The position numbers and the translations under genes are program-made. From a virus: DNA of 33,584 nt. The stretch is taken from positions 1-33,584 of IMG/VR virus record IMGVR_UViG_3300030106_006632; one strand, given 5' to 3'. Position 1 is the first letter of the stretch. Every line of letters starts with the position of its first letter. Below, piece by piece: positions 16,256-22,297 of the stretch. Below the pieces are notes generated by a model. It did not search any database, had not been told where the DNA came from, and saw nothing but the letters and a program-made list of their open reading frames with translations.

Positions 16256-16481
16256 AATTCATTACTTGGTGACTGGTGGGTTCTTTCGGATAGTAGACTT
16301 CTACATAGGTTCCGCAGTTGGGACAGGTAAGATTGGAAACAATTAAAAAATCACTTTCCTCGTCATCAACATCGTGATCCCCACCCCAGATTAAATTCGT
16401 GCCACAATGCCAACAATCCATGCTTCTAATATTAAAGACCTTTACAAGCCTTTTTCCCTTATTCTTTTTAATCTTTCCCAT
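16254..16481 (-). CDS. Small zinc-ribbon protein
   Basis: The 75 residues include two C-x2-C knuckles, CWHCG (about residues 23-27) and CPNCG (about 53-57), separated by an acidic stretch W-G-G-D-H-D-V-D-D-E-E-S-D. This gives a classical treble-clef or zinc-ribbon fold of the kind found in small phage proteins. The N terminus is strongly basic (K-K-N-K-G-K-R). It may bind nucleic acid or a host protein; no function is established. GAGG about seven bases before the ATG supports the start. It lies downstream of a second zinc protein on the same strand and overlaps it by 40 bases in another frame. The stop codon lies in the U-tract of the plus-strand terminator. Confidence 0.75.
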   Translation of the reverse strand: MGKIKKNKGKRLVKVFNIRSMDCWHCGTNLIWGGDHDVDDEESDFLIVSNLTCPNCGTYVEVYYPKEPTSHQVMN

Positions 16482-16612
16482 ACTACATCCTCATTGCAGA
16501 CGTTGCAACACCTACCCTCCTCGGCCAACGGCTCAGGGTTATGACTGTCCATAATGTGTGTAATCTTTTTTCCACAGATACAACAGTAGATAGGTTCTTT
16601 TAGTCCGTCCAT
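16442..16612 (-). CDS. Small Cys-rich zinc-finger protein
   Basis: The 56 residues from ATG 16612 contain C-C-x2-C-G (Y-C-C-I-C-G-K-K-I) and R-C-C-x2-C-N (C-N-V-C-N-E-D-V-V), the pattern of a widespread phage small zinc protein with H-N-x-E-P-L between the knuckles. An upstream in-frame ATG at 16660 would add 16 residues (M-S-N-N-I-C-F-Y...), but that part looks unlike the family, so I prefer the shorter form. Neither start has a Shine-Dalgarno sequence. A TATAAT box on this strand (16639-16634) would give a leader of only about 14 bases for the shorter one. Function unknown; it probably forms an operon with the following zinc-ribbon gene. Confidence 0.65.
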   Translation of the reverse strand: MDGLKEPIYCCICGKKITHIMDSHNPEPLAEEGRCCNVCNEDVVWERLKRIREKGL

Positions 16613-16653
16613 AATAAGAGAATAGCAGACTTTATTATAAAAGCAAATATTAT

Positions 16654-16683
16654 TTGACATTATCTTAGTTATTATTATATAAT
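16654..16683 (+). promoter_or_regulatory. Promoter for the small-gene operon at 16714
   Basis: Perfect TTGACA (16654-16659), 18-base spacer, perfect TATAAT (16678-16683), directed into the gene cluster 16714-17899. It is divergent from, and close to, the minus-strand zinc-protein unit. Confidence 0.7.
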
Positions 16684-16713
16684 CTTATAGTTTATTACGA
16701 AGGAGTTAAAATA

Positions 16714-16902
16714 ATGTTAAAATTTACAAAAGAAGAAACAGAAATGTTGCTAAGATCGGGTGTACAGTATGAACGGGCCGTAAATCTATATGGTCCAAAT
16801 GTCGATGGTCTATCCAAAAAAGAAGTAAAAGGTATTAAATCTGGATTGTTAAAGCTACAGAATTACTGGGAAAAAAATTTTAATAAGTATTCAGATGAAT
16901 AA
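16714..16902 (+). CDS. Small hypothetical protein (62 aa)
   Basis: An acidic/basic helical protein with no recognised motif (starts MLKFTKEETEMLLRSGVQYE). AAGGAG (16700-16705) precedes the ATG by eight bases, and a full consensus promoter lies upstream. It is the first gene of a probable early operon. The next gene starts two bases after its stop. Confidence 0.7.
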   Translation: MLKFTKEETEMLLRSGVQYERAVNLYGPNVDGLSKKEVKGIKSGLLKLQNYWEKNFNKYSDE

Positions 16903-16904
16903 TT

Positions 16905-17243
16905 ATGAGTAAAGAAACCATAGTTGCTAAAAATTTTGTAGAAAAGTTGAGGATGATAGACCCAGAAATGCAACTACAATCTGTAATGGCTTTACTTTTA
17001 ATATCAGAAGGCCATGAAACAGAATCTTGGTACACAGTAAAAGAGTTAGCAAAGAAAATTGGAATATCTTCAGCTAGTGCTAGTAGAAATGTTGCCGTGT
17101 TAAGTAAATGGAATCGACACGATAAAAAAGGTCACGATTTAGTAGTAAGTTGGGAAAATCCTAAAAAACGAGTAGAAAAATTTGTTAAACTTACACATAA
17201 GGGTGAAAAATTCATACAAGAAGTTAAAAATTGTTTAAAGTAA
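16905..17243 (+). CDS. Winged-helix DNA-binding regulator (paralogue 2)
   Basis: A 112-residue winged-helix protein sharing its whole core with the 176-residue regulator at 12423: the helix I-D-P-E-M-Q-L-Q-S-V-M-A-L-L-L, the HTH L-A-K-K-I-G-I-S-S-A-S-A-S-R-N-V-A-V-L-S (about 48-67), and the closing L-T-x-K-G-E-K-F segment typical of MarR-like wings. It lacks the basic C-terminal tail of the other copy. It is probably a transcription regulator of the phage. The two proteins could share operator sequences or form heterodimers, which is inference. It sits in the small-gene operon, two bases after the preceding gene. The ribosome-binding site is weak, so translation may be coupled. Confidence 0.8.
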   Translation: MSKETIVAKNFVEKLRMIDPEMQLQSVMALLLISEGHETESWYTVKELAKKIGISSASASRNVAVLSKWNRHDKKGHDLVVSWENPKKRVEKFVKLTHKGEKFIQEVKNCLK

Positions 17244-17248
17244 TAATC

Positions 17249-17437
17249 ATGCAAGTACAAAAGTTTTTATTAGTGGACCATGTATTACAACAAATACAGG
17301 ACGACGTATTAAAAGGAGATATGACGGCCATTGAAACATTAATCTCAGAGCTGCCCGTCGATACACTCAAAGCTTTTCTTTCGGAGGTAAATCTAAATGA
17401 AAATAGAAAAGGGAATACCAATTCCAATTCCAAATGA
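17249..17437 (+). CDS. Small conserved phage protein (62 aa)
   Basis: I chose ATG 17249; an in-frame TTG at 17231 overlaps the previous gene. The core V-L-Q-Q-I-Q-D-D-V-L-K-G-D-M-T-A-I followed by E-T-L-I-S-E-L-P-V-D-T-L-K-A-F-L matches a small helical protein that I associate with many phage early regions. No biochemical role is known to me. The C-terminal end (N-S-N-S-K) overlaps the next gene by 41 bases in another frame. Confidence 0.65.
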   Translation: MQVQKFLLVDHVLQQIQDDVLKGDMTAIETLISELPVDTLKAFLSEVNLNENRKGNTNSNSK

Positions 17438-17645
17438 TAAAAATATTTACAAACAAGTTGTGCAAGATAGATTAGATGTTTTTAAAAAAATGGAAATTAC
17501 GGATAGTATATTTTTTGAAACTTTACGTGAAGCTGATATATTTAGAGCGACTATTTTTCGTTTTTATGGAAACGGTAATTTGGTTAGTAGAAAATTTAAT
17601 AATGGATATAGGCTTTGGAAAGTTAAAAAAGGTGAAACAAAATGA
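17397..17645 (+). CDS. Small phage protein with MKIEKGIPIP N terminus
   Basis: An 82-residue basic protein. It opens with MKIEKGIPIPIP, then a central helix, and ends with a strand-rich R-K-F-N-N-G-Y-R-L-W-K-V. This architecture resembles a family of small phage proteins (possibly DUF7303) that look like truncated winged-helix or RHH-associated domains; the assignment is from memory of the pattern and uncertain. GGAGG nine bases upstream (17383-17387) gives it one of the strongest ribosome-binding sites in the cluster. It overlaps the previous gene by 41 bases and the next by 4. Confidence 0.65.
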   Translation: MKIEKGIPIPIPNDKNIYKQVVQDRLDVFKKMEITDSIFFETLREADIFRATIFRFYGNGNLVSRKFNNGYRLWKVKKGETK

Positions 17646-17899
17646 AAAAAATAATTGTTAGTCCCATTGTAAAGGACGCCATGAAAATTTTTTCGTTAGA
17701 AAGAGTATACAATCCTTATTTAAAATGGGCCGACGATCCCGATCCAATGGACTTTGACCATCTTTATGAAAAAGATTTGGTAGCTGACGCCAAGAAGTTA
17801 TTAGAAGATAAAGATAAAATTTTTGATCCAGAAGATGTCAGACGATTAAAAGATTTTGTTCGTAAGTGGGATGTTGAAGATCTACCTGATCCCGACTAG
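17642..17899 (+). CDS. Small acidic hypothetical protein (85 aa)
   Basis: A strongly acidic 85-residue protein, rich in Asp, Glu and Lys and ending D-L-P-D-P-D. It has no recognised motif. The ATGA overlap with the previous gene shows translational coupling. It is the last gene of the 16714-17899 operon and is followed by the repeat cluster rather than by a terminator. Its negative charge would suit a DNA-mimic or inhibitor protein, but nothing specific supports that. Confidence 0.65.
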   Translation: MKKIIVSPIVKDAMKIFSLERVYNPYLKWADDPDPMDFDHLYEKDLVADAKKLLEDKDKIFDPEDVRRLKDFVRKWDVEDLPDPD

Positions 17900-17906
17900 T
17901 TGGTTT

Positions 17907-17992
17907 TGTCACAACTGTCACAGGTGTTTTGTAACTTTATATAAATAAAATTATTTAAAAAAGTTTTGTTTTAGCTTGTGACAAGTGTGACA
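17907..17992. repeat. Inverted pairs of TGTCACA half-sites
   Basis: Two TGTCACA copies at 17907-17913 and 17916-17922 (9-bp period) face two inverted copies, TGTGACA, at 17977-17983 and 17986-17992 (again 9-bp period), across about 54 bases of A/T-rich DNA. The layout suggests cooperative binding of a dimeric protein, or replication iterons. It lies between operons, just upstream of a promoter. Confidence 0.65.
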
Positions 17993-18002
17993 AGTATTTA
18001 GG

Positions 18003-18019
18003 TGCGACACTATGTCGCA
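18003..18019. promoter_or_regulatory. Perfect inverted repeat next to -35 box
   Basis: TGCGACA / CTA / TGTCGCA, a 7-bp inverted repeat with a 3-bp spacer, ends 11 bases before the -35 box at 18030. Its half-site resembles the TGTGACA units just upstream. Probably an operator for the promoter that follows. Confidence 0.5.
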
Positions 18020-18029
18020 TTAATAACCC

Positions 18030-18058
18030 TTGACTTATATGAGATTCTATGATACAAT
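18030..18058 (+). promoter_or_regulatory. Strong promoter with operator cluster
   Basis: TTGACT (18030-18035), 17-base spacer, TACAAT (18053-18058). The predicted start near 18065 falls at the base of a 9-bp hairpin. It drives the gene at 18171. Confidence 0.7.
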
Positions 18059-18061
18059 CTT

Positions 18062-18129
18062 ATATGGTTTAAAAAACCATATTGCTCTTTGACATTGATA
18101 GAAACCTTATTCGTAGACAGAAAACTGTC
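18062..18129 (+). promoter_or_regulatory. rrn-like boxA antitermination leader
   Basis: The transcript leader has three elements in order: hairpin ATATGGTTT / AAA / AAACCATAT (18062-18082), then TGCTCTTTGACA (18083-18094), then a second small hairpin GACAG / AAAA / CTGTC (18116-18129). The middle element matches the E. coli rRNA boxA (TGCTCTTTAACA) at 11 of 12 positions. A stem followed by boxA is the order found in rRNA leaders, where NusB/S10 bind to make RNA polymerase resistant to termination. The TTTGACA part could alternatively act as a -35 box, but no good -10 follows. Confidence 0.5.
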
Positions 18130-18170
18130 AGTGATCGAAGATTATTTTAACGAAACTTACGGAGTTCAAT

Positions 18171-18581
18171 ATGTTAGAAAAAGACTTAATTACTTTTAAA
18201 TTAACCAAGACCGAATGGTTCTTGCACCATGATAGAATACAGTTGTCGGATTGTCTTGAAGATGTTTTCGAATGTTGGTTTCAATATGAAGATGACCCAA
18301 GAGAAGCCGTTACTAATCTGTTTTCAAAAGTTCAAGATGCTTGTTACAATGAACACAAAAATGGTTCTTGTACCGTAACTTTAAATTTAAATAATAGATG
18401 GGACTTAGAACTTTGGAATGAATCTATAGATGGTAATGCAATGGTATGTGGTTGGATTTCTGATATAAAATCGGGATATAATGATGATAAATCACTTTTA
18501 ACACATTGTCGTAACATTAACAAAAAATTAGATTCTATTGACCCACATGGCCGTTATTTGTGGGCAAGGTGGATAATATAA
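18171..18581 (+). CDS. Hypothetical protein (136 aa)
   Basis: Not recognised. The 136 residues are Trp- and Asp-rich (W-F-L-H-H-D-R-I-Q-L-S-D-C, W-F-Q-Y-E-D-D-P-R-E-A, W-D-L-E-L-W-N-E-S) with several cysteines, and appear to form a single mixed alpha/beta domain. An ACGGAG precedes the ATG by about seven bases. It is a single-gene unit: a strong, possibly regulated promoter with a boxA leader drives it and a terminator follows immediately. Both flanking gaps carry TGT(C/A)AC half-site arrays, suggesting either tight control of this gene or that it lies inside a replication origin region. Confidence 0.7.
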   Translation: MLEKDLITFKLTKTEWFLHHDRIQLSDCLEDVFECWFQYEDDPREAVTNLFSKVQDACYNEHKNGSCTVTLNLNNRWDLELWNESIDGNAMVCGWISDIKSGYNDDKSLLTHCRNINKKLDSIDPHGRYLWARWII

Positions 18582-18587
18582 CAAACA

Positions 18588-18617
18588 AAGCCTCGTGGTT
18601 CACGGGGCTTTTTCTTT
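18588..18617 (+). terminator. Intrinsic terminator
   Basis: AAGCCTCGTG / GTT / CACGGGGCTT is a 10-bp stem with one T-G pair and a 3-base loop, followed by TTTCTTT. It ends the 18171 transcription unit. Confidence 0.9.
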
Positions 18618-18822
18618 GCACAGGAGATCAAGTAAAGTTATACTGGTTTAGGGCTCAATGCTCACGGACTGGGGATCACGGCTTGCTGACTTTGTTTTAC
18701 GTATCAATATTTATTGCTCTGGTTTATATTATTGTGGGGCTTGTTTATATATTTCTCTACAAATAACACGGTTTATGTTATATAGCCGAGAAATTAAAAA
18801 AATATTTTTTAGTGTTAAATAG

Positions 18823-18926
18823 GTGTAACTAGTGTAACCATGTAACTTTAGTGTTCAAGTACCTTATTTATAAGGACATAATTAGGTTACATAAGTAGTT
18901 ACACTAAGAATTAATAAAATGTAACC
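18823..18926. repeat. GTGTAAC iteron-like inverted array
   Basis: GTGTAAC at 18823-18829 and 18832-18838 and ATGTAAC at 18840-18846 (9- and 8-bp steps) face inverted GTTACAT (18886-18892) and GTTACAC (18898-18904). A further ATGTAAC lies at 18919-18925. A 14-bp palindrome CCTTATTTATAAGG (18862-18875) sits between them. The core TGT(A)AC is one base different from the TGTCAC core of the 17907-17992 array. The rest of the 476-base gap (18582-19057) holds the terminator, a run of seven Gs at 18956-18962 and A/T-rich DNA; I see no RNA gene. Confidence 0.65.
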
Positions 18927-19057
18927 AAATCTTCTTAATATCAATATTGCGTTATGGGGGGGTCTGCGACTTTTTTTTTAAAAAATATTTTTCTGGACTA
19001 TATAACTAGAATCGGTATTTTTAAGAGAACTATCGTTTATTAACTAGGAAAGTATTT

Positions 19058-19669
19058 ATGGCTAGAAAAAAAAGAAGATTGGTAGAAACCAGAGGTAGAC
19101 CTAAAGCAACTGTTAATTCAACTTTAACAAGACGACAGGAACTTTTTGTAAAAGAACTTGTTAGTAAAGATGGACAAATAACTATGAGAGAAGCTGCTAT
19201 TAATGCAGGCTATCCTGTATCTTCTGCACATACGAGAGCTTATGAACTTACTAATCCAAACATGAGTCCTCATGTAGTAGCTAAGATTAGAGCCTATCGA
19301 CAAGAACTAGATGAAAAGTATGGCGTAACATATCAAAGACATTTGAGAGACTTACAAACTATCAGAGATTTGGCTTTACAAAACGGAGCTTACTCAGCCG
19401 CAGTTCAGGCCGAGTATCGTAGGGGACAGGCACAAGGCGATATTTATATTAGTAAATCTGAAGTAAGACATGGTTCTATTGATAGCATGAGTAAAGAAGA
19501 AGTAGAGAAAGCACTAAAGGAGATAAAAGAGCAATATGCCCCGATCACCATTGATGTTACTCCAACCGAGGAGAGCAACAAACAAAACCGCAGTCAAGCG
19601 AGAAAGCGGATTTTATCAGCAGATGAAAACAGGAATCAAGAAGACCAAGAGGAACCTCATCCTGACTAG
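19058..19669 (+). CDS. terS: Terminase small subunit
   Basis: The 203 residues match the plan of a phage small terminase, the DNA-recognition part of the packaging motor. A basic N terminus (K-K-R-R) is followed by an HTH-type segment (L-T-R-R-Q-E-L-F-V-K-E-L ... R-E-A-A-I-N-A-G-Y, about 23-52). Then come a central helical hairpin for oligomerisation (Y-Q-R-H-L-R-D-L-Q-T-I-R-D-L-A-L-Q-N-G-A-Y-S-A-A-V-Q-A, about 90-118) and an acidic C-terminal region for binding the large subunit. AGGAA eight bases upstream supports the start. It is separated from terL by about 4.7 kb of small genes, unlike the usual adjacent order. Its last 134 bases overlap the nuclease gene in another frame. Confidence 0.85.
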   Translation: MARKKRRLVETRGRPKATVNSTLTRRQELFVKELVSKDGQITMREAAINAGYPVSSAHTRAYELTNPNMSPHVVAKIRAYRQELDEKYGVTYQRHLRDLQTIRDLALQNGAYSAAVQAEYRRGQAQGDIYISKSEVRHGSIDSMSKEEVEKALKEIKEQYAPITIDVTPTEESNKQNRSQARKRILSADENRNQEDQEEPHPD

Positions 19670-19994
19670 ATTGGAAACTTGGGCAACCCCTGGTATTCCT
19701 GATCTAATTATTTGTGACGAAAATGGTAAGTTTCATTTTATTGAACTTAAATATACGGCAACCAAAGCCGTTCAAATTAGTCCACACCAAGTAGCTTGGC
19801 TTTCAAAACATAAACATAGTAGCAGTTGGATTTTTATAAGAAGAGATTTTTGTAAAGAAAATACGAGTTTTATTATTATCTACAAAGCAGAAGATGCTAT
19901 TGACCTAAAATTACAGGGATTAAAAAAGCCTCCGTTTTACTGTGAGGAAGAACCTTTTGATTGGCATGAAATTTTATCCTTGACTATTTTTTAG
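19536..19994 (+). CDS. VRR-NUC-like PD-(D/E)xK nuclease
   Basis: A 152-residue protein with the nuclease core P-G-I-P-D-L-I-I-C ... F-H-F-I-E-L-K, i.e. PD-x(n)-ExK (about residues 53-73). It is preceded by the helix E-S-G-F-Y-Q-Q-M-K and followed by I-S-P-H-Q-V-A-W-L, a pattern typical of VRR-NUC/Holliday-junction-resolvase-like phage nucleases. Likely roles are structure-specific cleavage of branched replication intermediates or assistance to packaging. The start at 19536 is preferred because the conserved E-S-x-F-Y-Q helix lies upstream of the next ATG (19621). AAGGAG is 13 bases upstream, a little far. It overlaps terS by 134 bases in another frame. Confidence 0.8.
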   Translation: MPRSPLMLLQPRRATNKTAVKRESGFYQQMKTGIKKTKRNLILTRLETWATPGIPDLIICDENGKFHFIELKYTATKAVQISPHQVAWLSKHKHSSSWIFIRRDFCKENTSFIIIYKAEDAIDLKLQGLKKPPFYCEEEPFDWHEILSLTIF

Positions 19995-20008
19995 TTAGGT
20001 CTTATATT
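19980..20008 (+). promoter_or_regulatory. Promoter for the 20043 gene cluster
   Basis: TTGACT (19980-19985), 17-base spacer, TATATT (20003-20008). The -35 box overlaps the end of the nuclease gene. The leader continues with TTATTACGGAG, the same ribosome-binding context used by several later genes. Confidence 0.65.
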
Positions 20009-20042
20009 ATCTCATACATTTAATTATTACGGAGACACAGTA

Positions 20043-20453
20043 ATGACAGAAGATCAAGTAATAAAAACCCTTAACATTCATGTTACGAAAAGAATGAAAG
20101 TAAATGATGCAGGGGTCTGCACTATGATTGAAAAGAATAATATTGATGCAGATAAAAACTTTAGACAATTCATGTCTTTATTCGGGGTGGACTACGAACT
20201 TCTGGGTAAAGGCGGTAAAAATGGTAGGAAACTACTTGCTCAATACTGCAATGGTGATCCTTGTGTAATCAATTGTTACATTGTTAATGGTAAAGGTGGC
20301 CGTAAAGATAGACGATTTTCTTTATCTAAAATAAAAAAATATGCACAACCAAATGATCTATTAGCTTTTACTTTTAAAAAAGATGAAAATGGTAATACTA
20401 TTTTAGTAGTAAATGTAACCGCCTGTGCTAAACAAAATAGAAAGGTGGGTTAA
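20043..20453 (+). CDS. Hypothetical protein (136 aa)
   Basis: Not recognised. A basic, Lys/Gly-rich 136-residue protein with G-K-G-G-K-N-G-R-K and G-K-G-G-R-K-D-R-R segments and a beta-rich C terminus (N-T-I-L-V-V-N-V-T-A-C). GGAG eight bases before the ATG and a consensus promoter upstream support it. Next gene starts at the base after its stop codon. The basic repeats would suit nucleic-acid binding; nothing more can be said. Confidence 0.65.
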   Translation: MTEDQVIKTLNIHVTKRMKVNDAGVCTMIEKNNIDADKNFRQFMSLFGVDYELLGKGGKNGRKLLAQYCNGDPCVINCYIVNGKGGRKDRRFSLSKIKKYAQPNDLLAFTFKKDENGNTILVVNVTACAKQNRKVG

Positions 20454-20666
20454 ATGGCTAAGACTTTAGATGTATACCTTGACTCAGGAGTTAATGTTTC
20501 TTTAACAAAAGATTGGCATGAACAAGCTATTAAAAAATTTATTCAATCTTTGAATAACAGAGAAGTATCTTTTGACTATAAAATTTATAATGACGCAGAT
20601 GGAACTTTTTTAGCAATAGAAGATGAGGATGAACTAGAAAAAATAATAGAGAGGGAGAATAAATAA
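20454..20666 (+). CDS. Small hypothetical protein (70 aa)
   Basis: A 70-residue protein with a beta-alpha start (M-A-K-T-L-D-V-Y-L-D-S-G-V-N-V-S-L), a helix (A-I-K-K-F-I-Q-S-L-N) and an acidic tail. No recognised motif. It abuts the previous gene, with AAAGGTGGG as ribosome-binding site, and overlaps the next gene by one base. Confidence 0.6.
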   Translation: MAKTLDVYLDSGVNVSLTKDWHEQAIKKFIQSLNNREVSFDYKIYNDADGTFLAIEDEDELEKIIERENK

Positions 20667-21028
20667 TGGTTAAACCAATCTATCCAACTGCAAAAAGTTT
20701 AAAAGATAATGATGAATTAACTGATTATGGTGAAGAAATTTATCCTATCTTAGATAAGATTATTGCTCAGTCTAAAAAGTGGTTTAAGGAAACAAAGAAA
20801 GACAGAGATAATCAAGTAGACGAAATGTATAGATGTGGATTTGAAATTGATGACCACATTTTTGATATAGATATTTGGGATGGTAGGATAATCTCTGATG
20901 ATAATAAATGGCATTGTGAAATTATAGAATGCTACGACATAGATGGCTACCATTGTAGAGGTTATCGTGAACAATACCTATGGTCTTTTGAAATAACTAA
21001 AACGGAGTGCCAAAATGTTTCTAATTAA
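20666..21028 (+). CDS. Hypothetical protein (120 aa)
   Basis: Not recognised. The 120 residues are acidic and aromatic-rich with a helical N-terminal half. The beta-rich C-terminal half holds three cysteines and several Trp/Tyr/His residues (W-H-C-E-I-I-E-C-Y-D-I-D-G-Y-H-C-R-G). The spacing of Cys and His does not form a clear zinc-finger pattern. It starts on the last base of the previous stop codon, with GAGAGGGAG upstream, and overlaps the next tiny gene by 14 bases. Confidence 0.65.
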   Translation: MVKPIYPTAKSLKDNDELTDYGEEIYPILDKIIAQSKKWFKETKKDRDNQVDEMYRCGFEIDDHIFDIDIWDGRIISDDNKWHCEIIECYDIDGYHCRGYREQYLWSFEITKTECQNVSN

Positions 21029-21128
21029 ATGGTTAGCTATTTTAATTTATGGTCGGGATAACGTAGAAGAGTTCGAAAAATCAAATGCTAGACCTATTGT
21101 TAAACCAAAAAGAAAAAGGAGGAGATAG
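21015..21128 (+). CDS. Tiny membrane-type protein (37 aa)
   Basis: The 37 residues have a hydrophobic start (M-F-L-I-K-W-L-A-I-L-I-Y-G) and a highly basic end (K-P-K-R-K-R-R-R). CGGAG lies about eight bases before the ATG. The plan of short hydrophobic helix plus basic cytoplasmic tail would allow a peripheral membrane peptide. Tiny, so support is only moderate. Confidence 0.45.
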   Translation: MFLIKWLAILIYGRDNVEEFEKSNARPIVKPKRKRRR

Positions 21129-21134
21129 GTTAAA

Positions 21135-21314
21135 ATGTCCGAAACATTAAAAGCAATAAAGGAAGCTAGTATTTCAATAGCTTGTTTACTTGATGAAGTT
21201 GAAAATAAAAAAATAAAAAAAGATTTAAAACACATACAAAATCAAATAACAATTATTGAAAACTTTTTAGATCCTTTTACTGTGGCTGAACTAGAAGAGA
21301 TAATTAAACATTGA
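21135..21314 (+). CDS. Small helical hypothetical protein (59 aa)
   Basis: A 59-residue, almost wholly helical protein (M-S-E-T-L-K-A-I-K-E-A-S-I-S-I-A ... E-L-E-E-I-I-K-H) that may dimerise as a coiled coil. AGGAGG lies upstream of the ATG, inside the end of the previous gene. The TTGACT of the next promoter overlaps its last codons. Confidence 0.55.
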   Translation: MSETLKAIKEASISIACLLDEVENKKIKKDLKHIQNQITIIENFLDPFTVAELEEIIKH

Positions 21315-21366
21315 CTTTATCTCATAAATGATTATTATTAGGGACGGGACATTTTCCGTCCCTTTT
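21311..21366 (+). promoter_or_regulatory. Promoter-hairpin module 1
   Basis: TTGACT (21311-21316), 16-base spacer, TATTAT (21333-21338), then GGGACGG / 8-base loop / CCGTCCC (21341-21362) followed by TTTT, then TTATTATGGAG leading to the gene at 21386. The hairpin could be the terminator of the upstream unit or a structured 5' end for the downstream mRNA. The same module recurs twice. Confidence 0.6.
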
Positions 21367-21385
21367 ATTATGGAGATTACTTAAA

Positions 21386-22210
21386 ATGATAGAACAAATT
21401 GAAAATATGACCGATCAGGAATTAGTCGATTATTTATTCGATAAAGTGGACGTTAAAAAAACTATTTATAGAATGTTAACTGAAAACACAGGAATTAATT
21501 TTTTGGATTCGGGCGGGGGTAATGGTAGGCATTGGCAACGTAACCAAACGAAAACAATTAAAGACTTTCAAGATGAACCCGAGGCTACTTTAAGTTTTGA
21601 TGTTAGCGGAGATTATATATATTTAGATCCAACTATATCCGTATTTCATAAATTATCTAAAGTATTAGATGAATGCAAAATATGTAAAGATTTTAACGCT
21701 TTAAAAGTTAATAATTGGGATAGTGATAATTATTATGGAGTAAGTAAAGAGGGAGATGAATTTTTAAATTCCTATGGATTTAAAACTGTAAGCGGTGATG
21801 AAAATGTTGACTGGAATACATACAATTGGGATAACTGTTTCAGTCAAGTTGTTCAGGGTACTAATTTAATTAGTGATAATAACGAAAATTATGTTCTCAT
21901 TCAAATACATCAGGGCGCGGATGTAAGAGGGGGATATACGGACGCTAAACTATTTATTATCTCGCATGGGTATGATTGTTTACATTATTCTGTACATGAT
22001 GATAGTTGTATGTTTAGCGTTAAAAATCCTGAAATTGATGTTTTAACAAAAGATATGTTTAATTTTACCCGCGATAATAGATTATTTATAGACTATAGAG
22101 GCGGTTATTTTAGCAACGGGGACGGGCTAGAATTGGATCAAGAATATATTAAAAAGTTTGCAACGCTATGCGATCATAAAACTGTATCGGGAACATTGTA
22201 CGAATATTAA
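21386..22210 (+). CDS. Conserved phage/plasmid protein of unknown role (274 aa)
   Basis: A 274-residue acidic protein of a type I have seen beside DUF932 genes in phages and plasmids; no function is known to me. Recognisable segments are S-G-G-G-N-G-R-H-W-Q-R-N (about 42-53) and V-L-I-Q-I-H-Q-G-A-D-V-R-G-G-Y-T-D-A-K-L (about 170-190), the latter strongly conserved-looking. Many aromatic and Asp residues suggest a beta-rich single domain. GGAG before the ATG and the promoter-hairpin module upstream support the start. The DUF932 gene follows after a near-copy of the same module, so the two are probably co-regulated. Confidence 0.75.
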   Translation: MIEQIENMTDQELVDYLFDKVDVKKTIYRMLTENTGINFLDSGGGNGRHWQRNQTKTIKDFQDEPEATLSFDVSGDYIYLDPTISVFHKLSKVLDECKICKDFNALKVNNWDSDNYYGVSKEGDEFLNSYGFKTVSGDENVDWNTYNWDNCFSQVVQGTNLISDNNENYVLIQIHQGADVRGGYTDAKLFIISHGYDCLHYSVHDDSCMFSVKNPEIDVLTKDMFNFTRDNRLFIDYRGGYFSNGDGLELDQEYIKKFATLCDHKTVSGTLYEY

Positions 22211-22213
22211 TAC

Positions 22214-22271
22214 TTTACTTTTTCTCATATAAATGATATTACTAGGGACGGGGTGTTTTGCCCCGTCTTTT
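22214..22271 (+). promoter_or_regulatory. Promoter-hairpin module 2
   Basis: TTTACT (22214-22219), 17-base spacer, TATTAC (22237-22242), then GACGGGG / TGTTTTG / CCCCGTC (22247-22267) followed by TTTT, then TTATGGAG before the DUF932 gene. Most positions match module 1, including CTCATA-A-ATGAT in the spacer. Confidence 0.6.
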
Positions 22272-22297
22272 AATTTAATTATGGAGTTATAAAAACA

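Noticed and set aside
18088-18110. TTGACA-like -35 box inside the boxA element
   Set aside because: TTTGACA looks like a -35 hexamer, but no acceptable -10 lies 15-19 bases downstream, while a full promoter lies just upstream; boxA is the better reading.
18560-18766. 68-residue frame with a hydrophobic C-terminal stretch after the 18171 gene
   Set aside because: It needs a GTG start inside the previous gene, reads straight through a strong terminator and has no ribosome site. The hydrophobic stretch (about 18685-18763) could belong to a tiny membrane peptide, but no start codon with support was found.
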